Positions 53,580-63,622 of a stretch of 64,000 nucleotides of DNA are shown here, in pieces; the stretch's first letter is position 1, and each line of letters opens with the position of its first letter. The notes beneath the pieces are model-generated. The model was not told where the DNA came from. It did not search any database and saw nothing but the letters and a program-made list of their open reading frames with translations. Made by a program: the position numbers and the translations under genes. This DNA is from Salinimicrobium marinum (GTDB taxonomy: Bacteria > Bacteroidota > Bacteroidia > Flavobacteriales > Flavobacteriaceae), in NCBI RefSeq assembly GCF_014651535.1, contig NZ_BMXB01000020.1, positions 1 through 64,000 on the forward strand, in the 5' to 3' direction.

Positions 53580-55634
53580 ATGGCCAAAGAGCAACCTAAG
53601 AAAAATCTGGACCCAAAGAAGCCGAAGTTTAGCGCATATTGGATTTATGGCGCAATCATTTTGATCTTCCTTGGTATTAACTTCTTTAGCGGAAGTGGGT
53701 TCAATGAACCTGAAAAAACAAACCCTGCCGAATTCTTGACTTTCCTTGAAAACGGAGATGTTGAAAAAGTGGTTATAGTAAATAGAAATCAGGCACGCGT
53801 TTTTCTTTCAGAAGAAGCAAAATCGAAAGAAGTACATCAGGGAACTACCGAAAGTGAATTATTTCCTTCAGGAGACACCCCCGATTACACTTTTGAATTT
53901 GGAGATCTTCAAAATCTTGAAGATGACATTCGGGAAGTAAAAGCAGAACAGAATATCAATACTCCGGTAGTATTTGAATCTCAACACAACGTTTGGGGAG
54001 ATATCTTGCTTACGCTTCTTCCGTTTATCCTTATCATAGGGATCTGGATCTTCATCATGAGAAGAATGAGCGGTGGTGCCGGTGGCGGTGCTGGCGGACA
54101 GATCTTCAATATTGGAAAATCGAAAGCAAAACTTTTTGATCAGAATACAGATGTCAAAACATCTTTTAAAGATGTAGCAGGACTGGAAGGTGCAAAAGAA
54201 GAGGTTCAGGAAATTGTAGATTTCCTTAAAAACCCTGATAAGTATACTGCCCTTGGAGGTAAGATCCCAAAAGGAGCCTTATTGGTAGGACCTCCGGGAA
54301 CCGGTAAAACCTTGCTTGCAAAAGCTGTTGCCGGCGAAGCAAAAGTTCCGTTTTTCTCTCTATCAGGATCAGATTTCGTGGAGATGTTTGTAGGAGTTGG
54401 AGCATCCCGAGTACGTGACCTGTTCAAACAGGCCAAAGAAAAGTCGCCCGCTATTATTTTCATCGATGAGATTGATGCCATTGGGCGTGCCCGTGGCAAG
54501 AGTAATTTCTCTGGTTCTAACGACGAACGGGAAAATACCTTGAATCAGCTGTTAACAGAAATGGATGGTTTTGGCACTAATACCAATGTTATTGTGATTG
54601 CCGCAACTAACCGTGCAGATGTACTGGATAAAGCCTTGATGAGAGCCGGAAGGTTTGACCGTCAGATCTACGTTGACCTACCCGATGTTAGGGAACGACA
54701 GGAAATATTTGATGTTCATTTACGTCCCCTTAAAAAAGTGGCAGACGAACTTGATACAGAATTTATGGCAAAACAAACTCCGGGATTCTCTGGAGCAGAT
54801 ATTGCCAATGTGTGTAACGAAGCTGCTTTAATAGCTGCCCGTCAAGGAAAAACTGCCGTTGGGAAACAAGATTTCCTCGATGCAGTAGATAGAATAGTTG
54901 GTGGCCTGGAGAAGAAAAACAAGATCATCACTCCTGAAGAAAAACAAGCCATCGCCTTCCATGAAGCAGGTCACGCCACCGTAAGCTGGATGCTGGAACA
55001 CGCCGCACCCTTGGTAAAAGTTACTATTGTTCCTCGTGGACAATCTCTTGGAGCCGCCTGGTATCTTCCGGAAGAAAGACTTATTGTAAGGCCCGAGCAG
55101 ATGCTGGATGAAATGTGTGCTGCAATGGGTGGTCGTGCTGCCGAAAAGGTAATGTTCAACAAAATATCTACCGGAGCTTTAAGCGACCTCGAAAAAGTAA
55201 CCAAGCAGGCAAGAGCCATGGTCACTATCTATGGATTGAATGAACAGGTAGGAAACCTTACTTATCACGATTCATCAGGACAGGGGGAATATAATTTCAC
55301 CAAACCATACAGTGAGAAAACTGCTGAATTGATCGATAAGGAAATTTCTAACCTAATCGAAACACAGTACCAGAGAGCTATTAAGTTACTGGAAGATAAT
55401 AAAGACAAGCTGACTCAGCTGGCAGAGATCCTGCTCGATAAAGAGGTTATTTTCAAGGATAACCTGGAAGAAATCTTCGGAAAAAGACCCTACAAAAGCA
55501 GGGATGAGATCATGAGTGGTGAAAATGCTAAAAAAGAAGTGCCGGTAAGAGAAGAAACAGTGACTGAGAAGTCTCTTCCGACAGGTCCAGAAACTGAAAA
55601 AGTTACTACTGATAATACTTCAGAAGAAAAATAG
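53580..55634 (+). CDS. ftsH: ATP-dependent membrane zinc metalloprotease FtsH
   Basis: A 684-residue membrane-anchored AAA+ protease. Transmembrane helices are at ~20-36 and ~141-160, with a periplasmic domain between. Walker A GPPGTGKT 237-244, Walker B IIFIDE 292-297, the second region of homology 342-361 and the zinc site HEAGH 461-465 are all present. The C-terminal 40 residues are charged and variable. It degrades misfolded membrane proteins and the regulators of lipid A synthesis in other bacteria. Confidence 0.98.
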   Translation: MAKEQPKKNLDPKKPKFSAYWIYGAIILIFLGINFFSGSGFNEPEKTNPAEFLTFLENGDVEKVVIVNRNQARVFLSEEAKSKEVHQGTTESELFPSGDTPDYTFEFGDLQNLEDDIREVKAEQNINTPVVFESQHNVWGDILLTLLPFILIIGIWIFIMRRMSGGAGGGAGGQIFNIGKSKAKLFDQNTDVKTSFKDVAGLEGAKEEVQEIVDFLKNPDKYTALGGKIPKGALLVGPPGTGKTLLAKAVAGEAKVPFFSLSGSDFVEMFVGVGASRVRDLFKQAKEKSPAIIFIDEIDAIGRARGKSNFSGSNDERENTLNQLLTEMDGFGTNTNVIVIAATNRADVLDKALMRAGRFDRQIYVDLPDVRERQEIFDVHLRPLKKVADELDTEFMAKQTPGFSGADIANVCNEAALIAARQGKTAVGKQDFLDAVDRIVGGLEKKNKIITPEEKQAIAFHEAGHATVSWMLEHAAPLVKVTIVPRGQSLGAAWYLPEERLIVRPEQMLDEMCAAMGGRAAEKVMFNKISTGALSDLEKVTKQARAMVTIYGLNEQVGNLTYHDSSGQGEYNFTKPYSEKTAELIDKEISNLIETQYQRAIKLLEDNKDKLTQLAEILLDKEVIFKDNLEEIFGKRPYKSRDEIMSGENAKKEVPVREETVTEKSLPTGPETEKVTTDNTSEEK

Positions 55635-55645
55635 TTGATGAACCG

Positions 55646-55690
55646 GTAAAAAATCTTAATTTACTAAAAGTATAAGTTAAGATTTTTTAC
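55646..55690 (+). terminator. Inverted repeat, possible terminator after ftsH
   Basis: Arms GTAAAAAATCTTAA and TTAAGATTTTTTAC, a perfect 14-bp inverse pair separated by 17 nt, with six T near the 3' end. It lies 12 nt after the ftsH stop. Confidence 0.55.
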
Positions 55691-55731
55691 CTTTGGTTAA
55701 AATGCTACTCAGCGTAATACTTAAAACTTAT

Positions 55732-56343
55732 ATGAGTCTATTTAGAAATTTTTTAAACCCTAAATCTAAATCAGACAAAGGTCAGGATCAACAAGAAAAT
55801 TCTGACCGTAGCAAGTATATGCCAGACGTAAAATTACCCACAGATGAGCGGTTCATGCTCAACTTCAAAAATAATGGTGGGAAATTCCTTTATTGTGAGA
55901 GTAATGAGGAAGTGATGGAAGTTTTCGACAATATTATGTTGGAAAATGATTGGTATGAAAAGAAATCTTGTTGCTTTGATTCAGGATTAAGGGAGAAGTT
56001 TGCAGATTATAATTTAGAATTTACATTTTCAGGGGAAGCTGCCTTCTTTCTTTCCACCTGTGAATATTTAATAGCCAATGATGGCTCTATTTTGATTTCT
56101 TCAAATCAAATCAAGGAAAAGAAACTGGGAGAATTACCCTATAATTTCGTAATCCTGGCCTCCACCAGCCAATTGGTAGACGCTATTGGAGAAGGACTTC
56201 GGGGAATCAAATTCAAAAACCGGGACCGTATACCTTCTAATATTACCACCATAAAAAATTTTGAAAACAACAAGGAAGGAGACTTCATGAGTTACGGAAG
56301 TAGTACAAAAAACCTATATTTGCTACTTTTGGAAGATTTGTAA
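55732..56343 (+). CDS. LUD-domain protein
   Basis: 203 residues from the ATG at 55732 (MSLFRNFLNPKSKS); an earlier in-frame start at 55693 overlaps the inverted repeat. The C-terminal half, LIANDGSILISSNQIKEKKL, ILASTSQLVDAIGEGLRGI and YGSSTKNLYLLLLEDL, matches the LUD domain (LutC/YkgG-like). Members occur in lactate utilisation and iron-sulfur contexts, but the short ftsH-linked form of Bacteroidota has no defined role. The stop is 1 nt before cdsA. Confidence 0.75.
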   Translation: MSLFRNFLNPKSKSDKGQDQQENSDRSKYMPDVKLPTDERFMLNFKNNGGKFLYCESNEEVMEVFDNIMLENDWYEKKSCCFDSGLREKFADYNLEFTFSGEAAFFLSTCEYLIANDGSILISSNQIKEKKLGELPYNFVILASTSQLVDAIGEGLRGIKFKNRDRIPSNITTIKNFENNKEGDFMSYGSSTKNLYLLLLEDL

Positions 56344-56344
56344 C

Positions 56345-57148
56345 ATGAAGGAAAATATTATCAGGGGATTATCGGGTGTAATGTATGTTTCTATTCTCGT
56401 AGTCTCTATTTTCTCATCTGAATTTGCTTTCACTACACTTTTCCTCTTATTTGGCTTCATCTGCCTTAGAGAACTACAACGTTTACTGCGACTTACCAGC
56501 ATACTCAGTTATATTTTATTAGTAGCTCTTTTCTATTTCTTCAGCTATGCACGGCTGAGTCCGTATGGTACTACTGCACTTTTACTAACCACTATTTTTG
56601 TGAATATGTTCCTGGTAAAGGACCTTGTGATCGTGCACAAAATACCACTCTTTGAAAAAAAGAAGTACGTCATTATCATTTTCTACTTAATTGCTTCCCT
56701 TATATTCCTTACGCTTATTCCAAGTTATAACGGTGATTTTACCCCGGAACTGGTGATTGGAATCTTTAGTCTTATTTGGATTAATGATACTTTTGCATAT
56801 CTTGTAGGGAAGAACTTTGGAAAGAGAAAATTATTTGAACGCATTTCCCCTAATAAAACCATAGAAGGCTTTTTAGGTGGTTTGGTGTTTGCTGCACTTG
56901 GAAGTTATGTGGTGTTTTTAATAACAGACCTTCTAAACATTCTTACCTGGTTAGGACTTGCCGTGATTCTGAGTATTTTCGGCACCCTGGGAGATCTTAT
57001 CCAGTCAAAGTTCAAGAGACAGGCAGGAGTGAAAGACAGCGGGAAATTAATGCCCGGGCATGGCGGATTATTAGATCGGCTTGACAGTATCATATTTTCC
57101 AGCCCATTTGTTTATGGTTATTTACATCTATTGAATTATGTTTCATAA
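56345..57148 (+). CDS. cdsA: Phosphatidate cytidylyltransferase
   Basis: A 267-residue membrane enzyme with about eight hydrophobic helices. The CdsA signature lies near residue 215-245: GDLIQSKFKRQAGVKDSGKL and MPGHGGLLDRLDS. It makes CDP-diacylglycerol from phosphatidic acid and CTP. Its end overlaps psd by 11 nt, so CDP-diacylglycerol synthesis and phosphatidylethanolamine formation are translationally coupled. Confidence 0.96.
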   Translation: MKENIIRGLSGVMYVSILVVSIFSSEFAFTTLFLLFGFICLRELQRLLRLTSILSYILLVALFYFFSYARLSPYGTTALLLTTIFVNMFLVKDLVIVHKIPLFEKKKYVIIIFYLIASLIFLTLIPSYNGDFTPELVIGIFSLIWINDTFAYLVGKNFGKRKLFERISPNKTIEGFLGGLVFAALGSYVVFLITDLLNILTWLGLAVILSIFGTLGDLIQSKFKRQAGVKDSGKLMPGHGGLLDRLDSIIFSSPFVYGYLHLLNYVS

Positions 57149-57791
57149 AGAAGGATACAAAATAATGGCAGTTACAGTGGTTTTACTAATCCTGGTAAAC
57201 CTGGCTGCACAAGCATTCATTTTAACCGATTGGATCAAACTGGTGATCCTCATTGGCACCATCATCCTTTTCTTCCTCATCGTACAATTCTTCAGGAACC
57301 CTGAAAGAAAAACCGATATTAGCGACACCCATGTGGTTGCTCCTGTAGACGGGAAAGTGGTGGTTATTGAAGAAGTTTTTGAAAAGGAATATTTCAAGGA
57401 TAAAAGATTAATGATTTCGGTGTTTATGTCCCCCATTAATGTACATGTCACAAGACATCCTGTAAACGGAAAAGTAAAATACAGTAAATATCACCCCGGA
57501 AAATATCTTGTTGCCTGGCATCCGAAAGCCAGCGAAGAAAATGAACGAACCACAGTAGTGGTGGAGAATGAAATTACCGGAGAAGTCCTGTACAGGCAAA
57601 TTGCAGGAGCCCTGGCAAAAAGGATCGTCAATTATGCCGAAGTCGGCAGGGAGGTCGTGCAGGGAAGCGATAGTGGATTCATTAAATTCGGATCCCGGGT
57701 AGACGTATACTTACCCCTCGGAACTGAACTGGAGGTGACTCTCAATCAGAAAGTAAAGGGAGGTATTACCGTACTCGCCAGGAAATCATAG
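57138..57791 (+). CDS. psd: Phosphatidylserine decarboxylase proenzyme (short type)
   Basis: A 217-residue short-type decarboxylase that makes phosphatidylethanolamine. Two N-terminal membrane helices (~10-50) precede VVAPVDGKVVVIEEVF and the His pair in SVFMSPINVHVTRHPVNGKV. The self-cleavage site is FGSRVDVYLP: cleavage before the Ser gives the pyruvoyl group. Overlaps cdsA. The pssA gene is not in the window. Confidence 0.95.
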   Translation: MFHKEGYKIMAVTVVLLILVNLAAQAFILTDWIKLVILIGTIILFFLIVQFFRNPERKTDISDTHVVAPVDGKVVVIEEVFEKEYFKDKRLMISVFMSPINVHVTRHPVNGKVKYSKYHPGKYLVAWHPKASEENERTTVVVENEITGEVLYRQIAGALAKRIVNYAEVGREVVQGSDSGFIKFGSRVDVYLPLGTELEVTLNQKVKGGITVLARKS

Positions 57792-57804
57792 AAACCACAC
57801 CCAC

Positions 57805-58077
57805 ATGTCTTCAGAAAAAGATCTTGATACTGCCTTTCAGGAAGCATACGAAAAGGCGAGCAATACTTCCCAGAAGTTTCCGCCAGACATTATGCTAATG
57901 TTCTATGCCTATTACAAACAGGCTACGGAAAGCAGCGGTATTTATATCACTCCCCCGGGTAGAAAAGATGTAAGGAATGCTTTTAAACTAAATGCCCTGC
58001 TACAAATTAAAGGCATAAGTGTGGAAGAAGCAAAGCGCAAATACATCGAAATGGTGAATGAATATATTACGGAATAG
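57805..58077 (+). CDS. Acyl-CoA-binding protein
   Basis: A 90-residue four-helix protein. FPPDIMLMFYAYYKQATES and GRKDVRNAFKLNALLQIKGI match the ligand-contacting parts of the acyl-CoA-binding protein family, which carries long-chain acyl-CoA. It lies 13 nt after psd, in a lipid-synthesis run, and would supply or buffer acyl-CoA. Bacterial members are uncommon outside certain phyla. Confidence 0.85.
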   Translation: MSSEKDLDTAFQEAYEKASNTSQKFPPDIMLMFYAYYKQATESSGIYITPPGRKDVRNAFKLNALLQIKGISVEEAKRKYIEMVNEYITE

Positions 58078-58311
58078 CATTTAGTTCTCAGTCCTCAGTT
58101 TTTCAGTCTTCACAAAACAATCCTGTTAGGAAACTTCTTAAAAGTCTGAAAACCAGGATAAATTTATTGATTCTGCAATATTTGCTCCGTCCAAAATCAA
58201 TATCTTCAGTCACGTAAACAGGCAAAAAAAATCTCTCCTGATAGTGTGTATTCAGCGGTTTAGCAGGTATTCATACCCTCCACTGATTTGCAGCGGCCAG
58301 TCCTCCGCCTC

Positions 58312-58344
58312 AGTCTTCAAAAGATTCATGAAAATGAACTTTTT
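58312..58344 (+). repeat. Left copy of the IS target duplication
   Basis: A 33-base string beginning AGTCTTCAAAAGATTCATG and ending GAACTTTTT. An identical copy is at 59993-60025, directly outside the insertion sequence. A following C is common to both sides, so 34 bp is an equal reading. Confidence 0.9.
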
Positions 58345-59992
58345 CCTGACTTCCGCACTGGGACACCCTGACTTATATTTTTATTAAGGAAGCAAAATAT
58401 TTTTGCTCTTGCATGAGTAATAACAGCTTACTTATTTTGCTTCCGCTAGGAAGTTCGAAGGTTATTTCATGAATATTCTCCGCAATTTCTATGGCTTTGT
58501 TAGCACTTATAGTAGCTTTCTTTGCCTTGAGTTGCCGCTCCAATTCTTTAAATACTTTATAAGCAACGAAGGATATACAAATATGTGCTTCGATGCGTTT
58601 TTGTAGTCGGTGGTAGATGGGTCGTATCTTTAAATCCGTTTTGGCTATACGAAAAGCATACTCAATTTTCCAAAGGTGTTGGTAATTCTCAATGATTTGT
58701 TCTTTTGGCAGTTTTGTGTTGGATAGATATCCTTTGAGTCCATCCCATCTTGCATCCTGCCTAAGCTTCTCCGTGTCAATAGCCACAGTAATCTCTCCCT
58801 CGAGTTTCAGGAACTTATTATAGCTTCTGTTGTTGATGTTAGATTTGGTAAGTTTCCCTCTTCGGATTTGTTTTTCCAGTCTCCTGAGGCCTTTTTCTCT
58901 GTTGTAGCGATCTTTTTTTGCCCTATCTTCCGAATAGGTGATAATGAGCTTTAAGGCTCCTTTATTGATGACAGCACTGTCTCCATGGTTTAAATCAAGT
59001 GCCAGTATTTTGTCCTTGACATCCTGGGTTTCATTTTTAATCCTGGCTCCCAATATAAATTCATAGCCTTTGTCTTGAAGGTTATCAATATTGCTTCGGG
59101 AGAGTAGGCCACTATCAGCAATAATGATAAGCTTGTCCAGGTTGTATTTCATTTTGAAGGCATCCACCACTGGAAGCATGGTATGTCCTTCGAACTTGTT
59201 GCCTTCAAAAATCTCATAGGCTAGCGGGTAACCATGTTTACTGACCAGTAGCCCTAAGACAATCTGCGGATTTTGATGTTTTCCTTCCTTAGAAAAACCT
59301 GTCTTACGCAATTCATCCTCCTGATCAATTTCAAAATACAAAGTGGTCACATCATAAAATACGACACTAATATCCTGATTAAGGATCTTTTTAGTATGTT
59401 CAAAACTGATCTGTTGTGCCAGCTCTTTTTGTTTGTCGTGAAGCTTGTCCAGATACCGATAGATCTGATCCTCATCGTAGTGAACTTGCTTAAACCGGTA
59501 CAGATAATCCTTTGTCTTAAGCTTACTTTTAGGAAAGGCAATTCTGGCGATCACCAGGTCTTTGAATAAATCATCTTTTATTTGGTTAAAGCCAATTTCA
59601 TCAAATATTCTTCCCAGCAACAGATCATAACCGACACGCTTTAATTCGGTAATGGAATTAAGCATTAGCTCCATCTGTTCTTTTTCATTTGAAAAATCAA
59701 GCTCCAGGGTACTTTCCCTATCGGTAATCCAGGATTTAGCAGTTTTAACCAGATTATTTATTTCCTCTTTATCAGCACTATTACCTGCGGTATGTATAAC
59801 ACGATACTTACCTGAAGATTTATCAATAACCTGTACACTAATTTTTCCGCTTGGATTTTTCTTTTTTCGAACAAACATGCTCAAAATTACCAAAAAAACA
59901 CCTCAGGACACCCTAAAATCTAATTACGAAACAATAATCATCTAAAAATGTGATACTTATGTTTTTAAATCAAAAAAAGTGCGGAAGTCAGG
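58345..59992 (-). mobile_element. Complete IS1634-family insertion sequence
   Basis: A 1648-bp element bounded by perfect 15-bp inverted repeats, CCTGACTTCCGCACT at 58345-58359 and AGTGCGGAAGTCAGG at 59978-59992. It carries one intact transposase gene. It is flanked by identical 33-bp direct repeats (58312-58344, 59993-60025). Long target duplications are known for IS1634 and IS1549. It lies between the convergent ACBP and valS genes and disrupts no coding gene. The subterminal string GGACACCCT occurs near both ends in the same orientation. Confidence 0.9.
58373..59878 (-). CDS. IS1634-family DDE transposase
   Basis: About 501 residues from the ATG at 59878; an upstream TTG or similar at 59893 adds five. 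The DDE triad is predicted as D176 (FYDVTTLYFE), D255 (IIIADSGLLS) and E406 (WKIEYAFRIAKTDLKIRPI), the last within the Y-R-E-K-type motif of IS4/IS1634 enzymes. No frameshift or internal stop is seen, so it is potentially active. Length is normal for the family. Confidence 0.92.
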   Translation of the reverse strand: MFVRKKKNPSGKISVQVIDKSSGKYRVIHTAGNSADKEEINNLVKTAKSWITDRESTLELDFSNEKEQMELMLNSITELKRVGYDLLLGRIFDEIGFNQIKDDLFKDLVIARIAFPKSKLKTKDYLYRFKQVHYDEDQIYRYLDKLHDKQKELAQQISFEHTKKILNQDISVVFYDVTTLYFEIDQEDELRKTGFSKEGKHQNPQIVLGLLVSKHGYPLAYEIFEGNKFEGHTMLPVVDAFKMKYNLDKLIIIADSGLLSRSNIDNLQDKGYEFILGARIKNETQDVKDKILALDLNHGDSAVINKGALKLIITYSEDRAKKDRYNREKGLRRLEKQIRRGKLTKSNINNRSYNKFLKLEGEITVAIDTEKLRQDARWDGLKGYLSNTKLPKEQIIENYQHLWKIEYAFRIAKTDLKIRPIYHRLQKRIEAHICISFVAYKVFKELERQLKAKKATISANKAIEIAENIHEITFELPSGSKISKLLLLMQEQKYFASLIKI

Positions 59993-60025
59993 AGTCTTCA
60001 AAAGATTCATGAAAATGAACTTTTT
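59993..60025 (+). repeat. Right copy of the IS target duplication
   Basis: Identical to 58312-58344. In this copy the sequence continues into the intact 16-bp palindrome (60017-60051) that existed before insertion. Confidence 0.9.
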
Positions 60026-60051
60026 CAAAGTTTGGAACTTTGGAAAAGTTC
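60017..60051. repeat. Long hairpin between convergent genes at the IS insertion site
   Basis: Arms GAACTTTTTCAAAGTT and AACTTTGGAAAAGTTC around a TGG loop, a 16-bp stem with one G-U pair. It may be a bidirectional terminator for ACBP and valS before the IS arrived. T-runs are inside the arms, not after them. Confidence 0.6.
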
Positions 60052-60235
60052 AAATTCAGTTATACGTTTTCTTCCACTAGAGAAGAGCCTGAAAATCACA
60101 AGCTAGAAGTAACAGCATTTAGCAAATAATCAATTGGTGAGGATAGTTGTTTTCTCAGATCAACCTACCGCATTCAAGATAGGCTATACAATTAATTCAC
60201 CGTAACCGCTCCCCGACCACTGAATACTCTCCACT

Positions 60236-62866
60236 TTATTCCAGCGACTTCAGACTCGCAAGGATCGCTTCGATTTTAGCCTCGGCATCGCTTTTCTTTT
60301 GCTGCTCGATTTCCACCACTTTTGCAGGGGCATTGTTCACAAATCGTTCGTTTGAAAGTTTCTTTTCAACTGATTTTAAAAATCCGCGGTTATAGGCAAG
60401 CTCTTCGTTTAGCTTCTCCTTTTCTGCCTCCACGTCTATTGCTCCGGAAACAGGAATAAAATATTCATTGGATTTCACCCGGAAGGACAAGGCACCCTGA
60501 ATTTGCTGATCCACATTTTTGATCATGGAAATATTCCCCATTTTTTCGATCACCGGATTAAAAGCATCAGAGAATCCCTCATTATTCAACACCTGTAATT
60601 CTATCTGATCCTTGAAAGCAATATTTTTTTGTTTTCTGATCGTCCTAATTCCCGACACCACTTCAGAAGCTACAGCAAAATCTGCAATGATCTTATCATC
60701 TGCAGGTGTAAGCTCTGGCCAGGATGCAATGATAAGGGCCTCTTCCGGGGTACGTTCTTTTAGCTGCTGCCAGATCTCTTCCGAAATAAAAGGCACGAAA
60801 GGATGAAGGATCTTTAAATTATTTTCCAGGATCTCCACTGCGGCATTATAGGTCACCGCATCCATAGGAGCGCCGTAAGCAGGCTTTATCATCTCGAGGA
60901 ACCAGGAACAGTAATCATCCCAAACCAGCTTGTAGGTCGCCATCAAGGCGTCGCTCATACGGTATTTTTTGTAATGGTCTTCGATCTCGGCCAGGGCTTT
61001 CTGAAATTTCGACTGATACCAGGAAATGGCAATTTTTGAAGCTTCCGTTTGTTTGGCATCTTCAGAAATTTCCCATGACTTCAACAATTTAAAGGAGTTC
61101 CATATCTTGTTCACGAATCCACTACCCTGTTTACACAGGTCTTCTTCGAACATCAGGTCGTTTCCTGCGGGAGAGCTTAATAGCATTCCTACCCGCACTC
61201 CATCGGCTCCGTAATTATTGATCAATTCCAGAGGATCTGGTGAATTCCCCAATGATTTGGACATTTTTCGGCGCTGCTTATCGCGAACAATTCCCGTTAA
61301 GTACACATTCGAAAATGGCTTTTCGCCGCGGTATTCATATCCTGCAATGATCATTCTTGCTACCCAGAAAAATAAAATTTCGGGAGCAGTTACCAGGTCG
61401 TTGGTTGGATAGTAGTAATTGATTTCTTTATTATCGGGTTCCAGGATTCCGTTAAAGACACTCATTGGCCACAGCCAGGAGGAAAACCAGGTATCCAAAG
61501 CATCTTTATCCTGTTGCAGAGAATCTGCGGTCAAAGCACTGTTTCCGGATTTCTCAATTGCCTTTTGCAAAGCCTCTTCCTTTGTTTCAGCAACTACAAA
61601 ATCTTCTTTTCCTTCCCCATAGTAAAATGCAGGAATCTGTTGTCCCCAGATCAATTGCCGGGAAATATTCCAGTCCCGTACATTCTCCATCCAGTGTTTG
61701 TAAGTGTTCAGAAATTTATCCGGCACAAGATTCACTTCTTTTTCAAGCACGGCATCCAAAGCGGGTTGCGCCAGATCTTTCATTTTCAGAAACCACTGAT
61801 CGCTTAATTTCGGCTCAATAACAGCCCCGGTTCTTTCACTGGTTCCTACTTTGTTCACGTGATTTTCAGTCTTCACGAGAATCCCTAAAGATTCCAGTTC
61901 TTTTACGATGGCCTTGCGCGCTTCAAACCTGTCCATTCCCTCATAATGCATTCCGAAGGAATTCAAAGTAGCATCATCATTCAGGATGTCAATTACTTCA
62001 AGGTTATGCTTATCCCCAAGCATCTTATCATTCTCATCGTGCGCCGGAGTCACCTTTAAACACCCGGTACCAAACTCCACATCTACATATTCATCTTCAA
62101 TGATAGGAACAACGCGGTTATTTAACGGCACGATGGCTTTTTTACCTTTTAAGTGCATAAATCGTTCATCATTCGGATTTATACATATTGCGGTATCTCC
62201 AAGGATAGTTTCAGGACGGGTAGTAGCGATGGTCAAGGTCTCATCGCTCCCCTCGACTTTATATTTCAGGTAGTACAGGAATCCCTGTCGTTCCTGATGT
62301 ATTACTTCTTCATCGGACAAGGTAGTTTTCGCCTGCGGATCCCAGTTCACCATTCGGTAGCCACGGTAGATCATTCCTTTATTGTAAAGATCAACGAACA
62401 CCTTTATGACAGAAGCTGACATGTTTTCATCCATGGTGAATTTTGTCCGTTCCCAGTCACAGGAAGCCCCGAGCTTTTTAAGCTGTTCCAGGATAATTCC
62501 GCCGTGCTTATGCGTCCATTCCCATGCATGTTCCAGAAATTCTTCCCGGCTAAGATTGTTTTTATCAATTCCTTCGGCTTTCAATTTCGCAACAACTTTA
62601 GCTTCTGTAGCGATCGAAGCATGGTCTGTCCCCGGCACCCAGCATGCGTTATATCCTTTTAAACGCGCACGCCTGATAAGAACATCCTGGATCGTATTGT
62701 TAAGCATGTGCCCCATATGCAGGACTCCCGTAACATTTGGCGGAGGAATCACAATGGTGTACGGCTCTCTTTGATCAACTTCTGAATGGAAATAACCATG
62801 GTCCATCCAGTATTTGTACCATTTATTTTCAACTTCCTGAGCTATGTATTGTGACGCTGTAGACAT
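60236..62866 (-). CDS. valS: Valine--tRNA ligase
   Basis: 876 residues from the ATG at 62866; an in-frame start at 62971 adds 35 hydrophobic residues without similarity and is rejected. Class I motifs are [15 protein letters not shown] and [16 protein letters not shown], with the editing domain between and [20 protein letters not shown] forming the C-terminal coiled coil. It charges tRNA-Val. No T-box leader is visible. The gene converges on the insertion sequence. Confidence 0.97.
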   Translation of the reverse strand: MSTASQYIAQEVENKWYKYWMDHGYFHSEVDQREPYTIVIPPPNVTGVLHMGHMLNNTIQDVLIRRARLKGYNACWVPGTDHASIATEAKVVAKLKAEGIDKNNLSREEFLEHAWEWTHKHGGIILEQLKKLGASCDWERTKFTMDENMSASVIKVFVDLYNKGMIYRGYRMVNWDPQAKTTLSDEEVIHQERQGFLYYLKYKVEGSDETLTIATTRPETILGDTAICINPNDERFMHLKGKKAIVPLNNRVVPIIEDEYVDVEFGTGCLKVTPAHDENDKMLGDKHNLEVIDILNDDATLNSFGMHYEGMDRFEARKAIVKELESLGILVKTENHVNKVGTSERTGAVIEPKLSDQWFLKMKDLAQPALDAVLEKEVNLVPDKFLNTYKHWMENVRDWNISRQLIWGQQIPAFYYGEGKEDFVVAETKEEALQKAIEKSGNSALTADSLQQDKDALDTWFSSWLWPMSVFNGILEPDNKEINYYYPTNDLVTAPEILFFWVARMIIAGYEYRGEKPFSNVYLTGIVRDKQRRKMSKSLGNSPDPLELINNYGADGVRVGMLLSSPAGNDLMFEEDLCKQGSGFVNKIWNSFKLLKSWEISEDAKQTEASKIAISWYQSKFQKALAEIEDHYKKYRMSDALMATYKLVWDDYCSWFLEMIKPAYGAPMDAVTYNAAVEILENNLKILHPFVPFISEEIWQQLKERTPEEALIIASWPELTPADDKIIADFAVASEVVSGIRTIRKQKNIAFKDQIELQVLNNEGFSDAFNPVIEKMGNISMIKNVDQQIQGALSFRVKSNEYFIPVSGAIDVEAEKEKLNEELAYNRGFLKSVEKKLSNERFVNNAPAKVVEIEQQKKSDAEAKIEAILASLKSLE

Positions 62867-62950
62867 TCTTTGGTGCGGTTTTTGAATAATTTTAGCAAAA
62901 GTAAATATAACTTCAGGATTAAAAAAGGCAAAGAAATGGAAACTAAATAA

Positions 62951-62981
62951 TTTGCTGCTTAAAAGAAACAAAGTATATTTA
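62951..62981 (+). promoter_or_regulatory. Possible promoter of the DUF1573 gene
   Basis: TTTG at 62951-62954 and TATATTTA at 62974-62981 with a 19-nt spacer, 24 nt before the ATG. The last base of the -7 box differs from consensus. Confidence 0.45.
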
Positions 62982-63005
62982 CAATCGTGTTAAAACCAAA
63001 ATAGT

Positions 63006-63386
63006 ATGAAAAATTTAATCACAACGGCCATTTTTATTTTTGTAGGATTCGCCGTACAGGCTCAAGACACTGCAAAAATGGAATTTAAGTCTGAAGTAAT
63101 AGACTATGGTGAAATAGCAAGAGGAAGTGACGGTGTAAGGACATTTGAATTCACAAACACCGGAAACACCCCACTGGTAATTACCAATGTAAGCTCCAGT
63201 TGCGGCTGCACTGTTCCTAAAAAACCTGAAGAACCTGTTCAACCCGGAGAAACCGGCGAGATCCAGGTAAAATATGATACTAAAAGGGTTGGACCCATTA
63301 GAAAAACCATTACCGTATATTCGAATGCCGAAGAACCTGCAAAATCTTTAAAGATCAAAGGGAAAGTTCTTCCGGACAATAGCTAA
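63006..63386 (+). CDS. DUF1573 secreted protein
   Basis: A 126-residue protein. Residues 1-19 (MKNLITTAIFIFVGFAVQA) are a signal peptide. The rest is one DUF1573 domain of the Ig-like type: IDYGEIARGSDGVRTFEFTN, VITNVSSSCGCTVPKKPEEP, with the conserved Cys-Gly-Cys, and VKYDTKRVGPIRKTITVYSN. Function unknown; common as a single-domain periplasmic or surface protein in Bacteroidota. Monocistronic, with its own terminator. Confidence 0.9.
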   Translation: MKNLITTAIFIFVGFAVQAQDTAKMEFKSEVIDYGEIARGSDGVRTFEFTNTGNTPLVITNVSSSCGCTVPKKPEEPVQPGETGEIQVKYDTKRVGPIRKTITVYSNAEEPAKSLKIKGKVLPDNS

Positions 63387-63405
63387 TCACAGCATACCTG
63401 GACAT

Positions 63406-63437
63406 AAAACCTCTCCCAAATTCCGGAGAGGTTTTTT
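63406..63437 (+). terminator. Rho-independent terminator after the DUF1573 gene
   Basis: Stem AAAACCTCTCC / GGAGAGGTTTT with an 8-nt loop, followed by T. It lies 20 nt after the stop codon. Confidence 0.9.
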
Positions 63438-63622
63438 ATTTTCCGCCCGTTGCATTTGAAGATTTTGAACCTTTCTTCCACCTTGGGCGAATTATCAATT
63501 ATTGAAAAGTTAATAATACCTCTCTTTTTCTTCTAAAACACCTTCTTTAAAGCCCAAATTTTGTTCAAAATAGCAAATAGATTATTTAATTTTTGCAACT
63601 TTGTAGGCTTAAAAAAAGAACC

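Noticed and set aside
55693-55731. Upstream start of the LUD gene
   Set aside because: The extension begins just after the ftsH-side inverted repeat and is hydrophobic without similarity; the ATG at 55732 is preferred.
58345-59992. Insertion sequence regarded as a degenerate remnant
   Set aside because: Both inverted repeats, the target duplication and the whole transposase frame are intact.
62867-62971. 35-residue N-terminal extension of ValS
   Set aside because: Hydrophobic and unlike the family; the ATG at 62866 begins the conserved sequence and is followed by it directly.
62867-63005. T-box riboswitch before valS
   Set aside because: No T-box core sequence or specifier loop can be seen in the short upstream gap, and T-boxes are not typical of this phylum.
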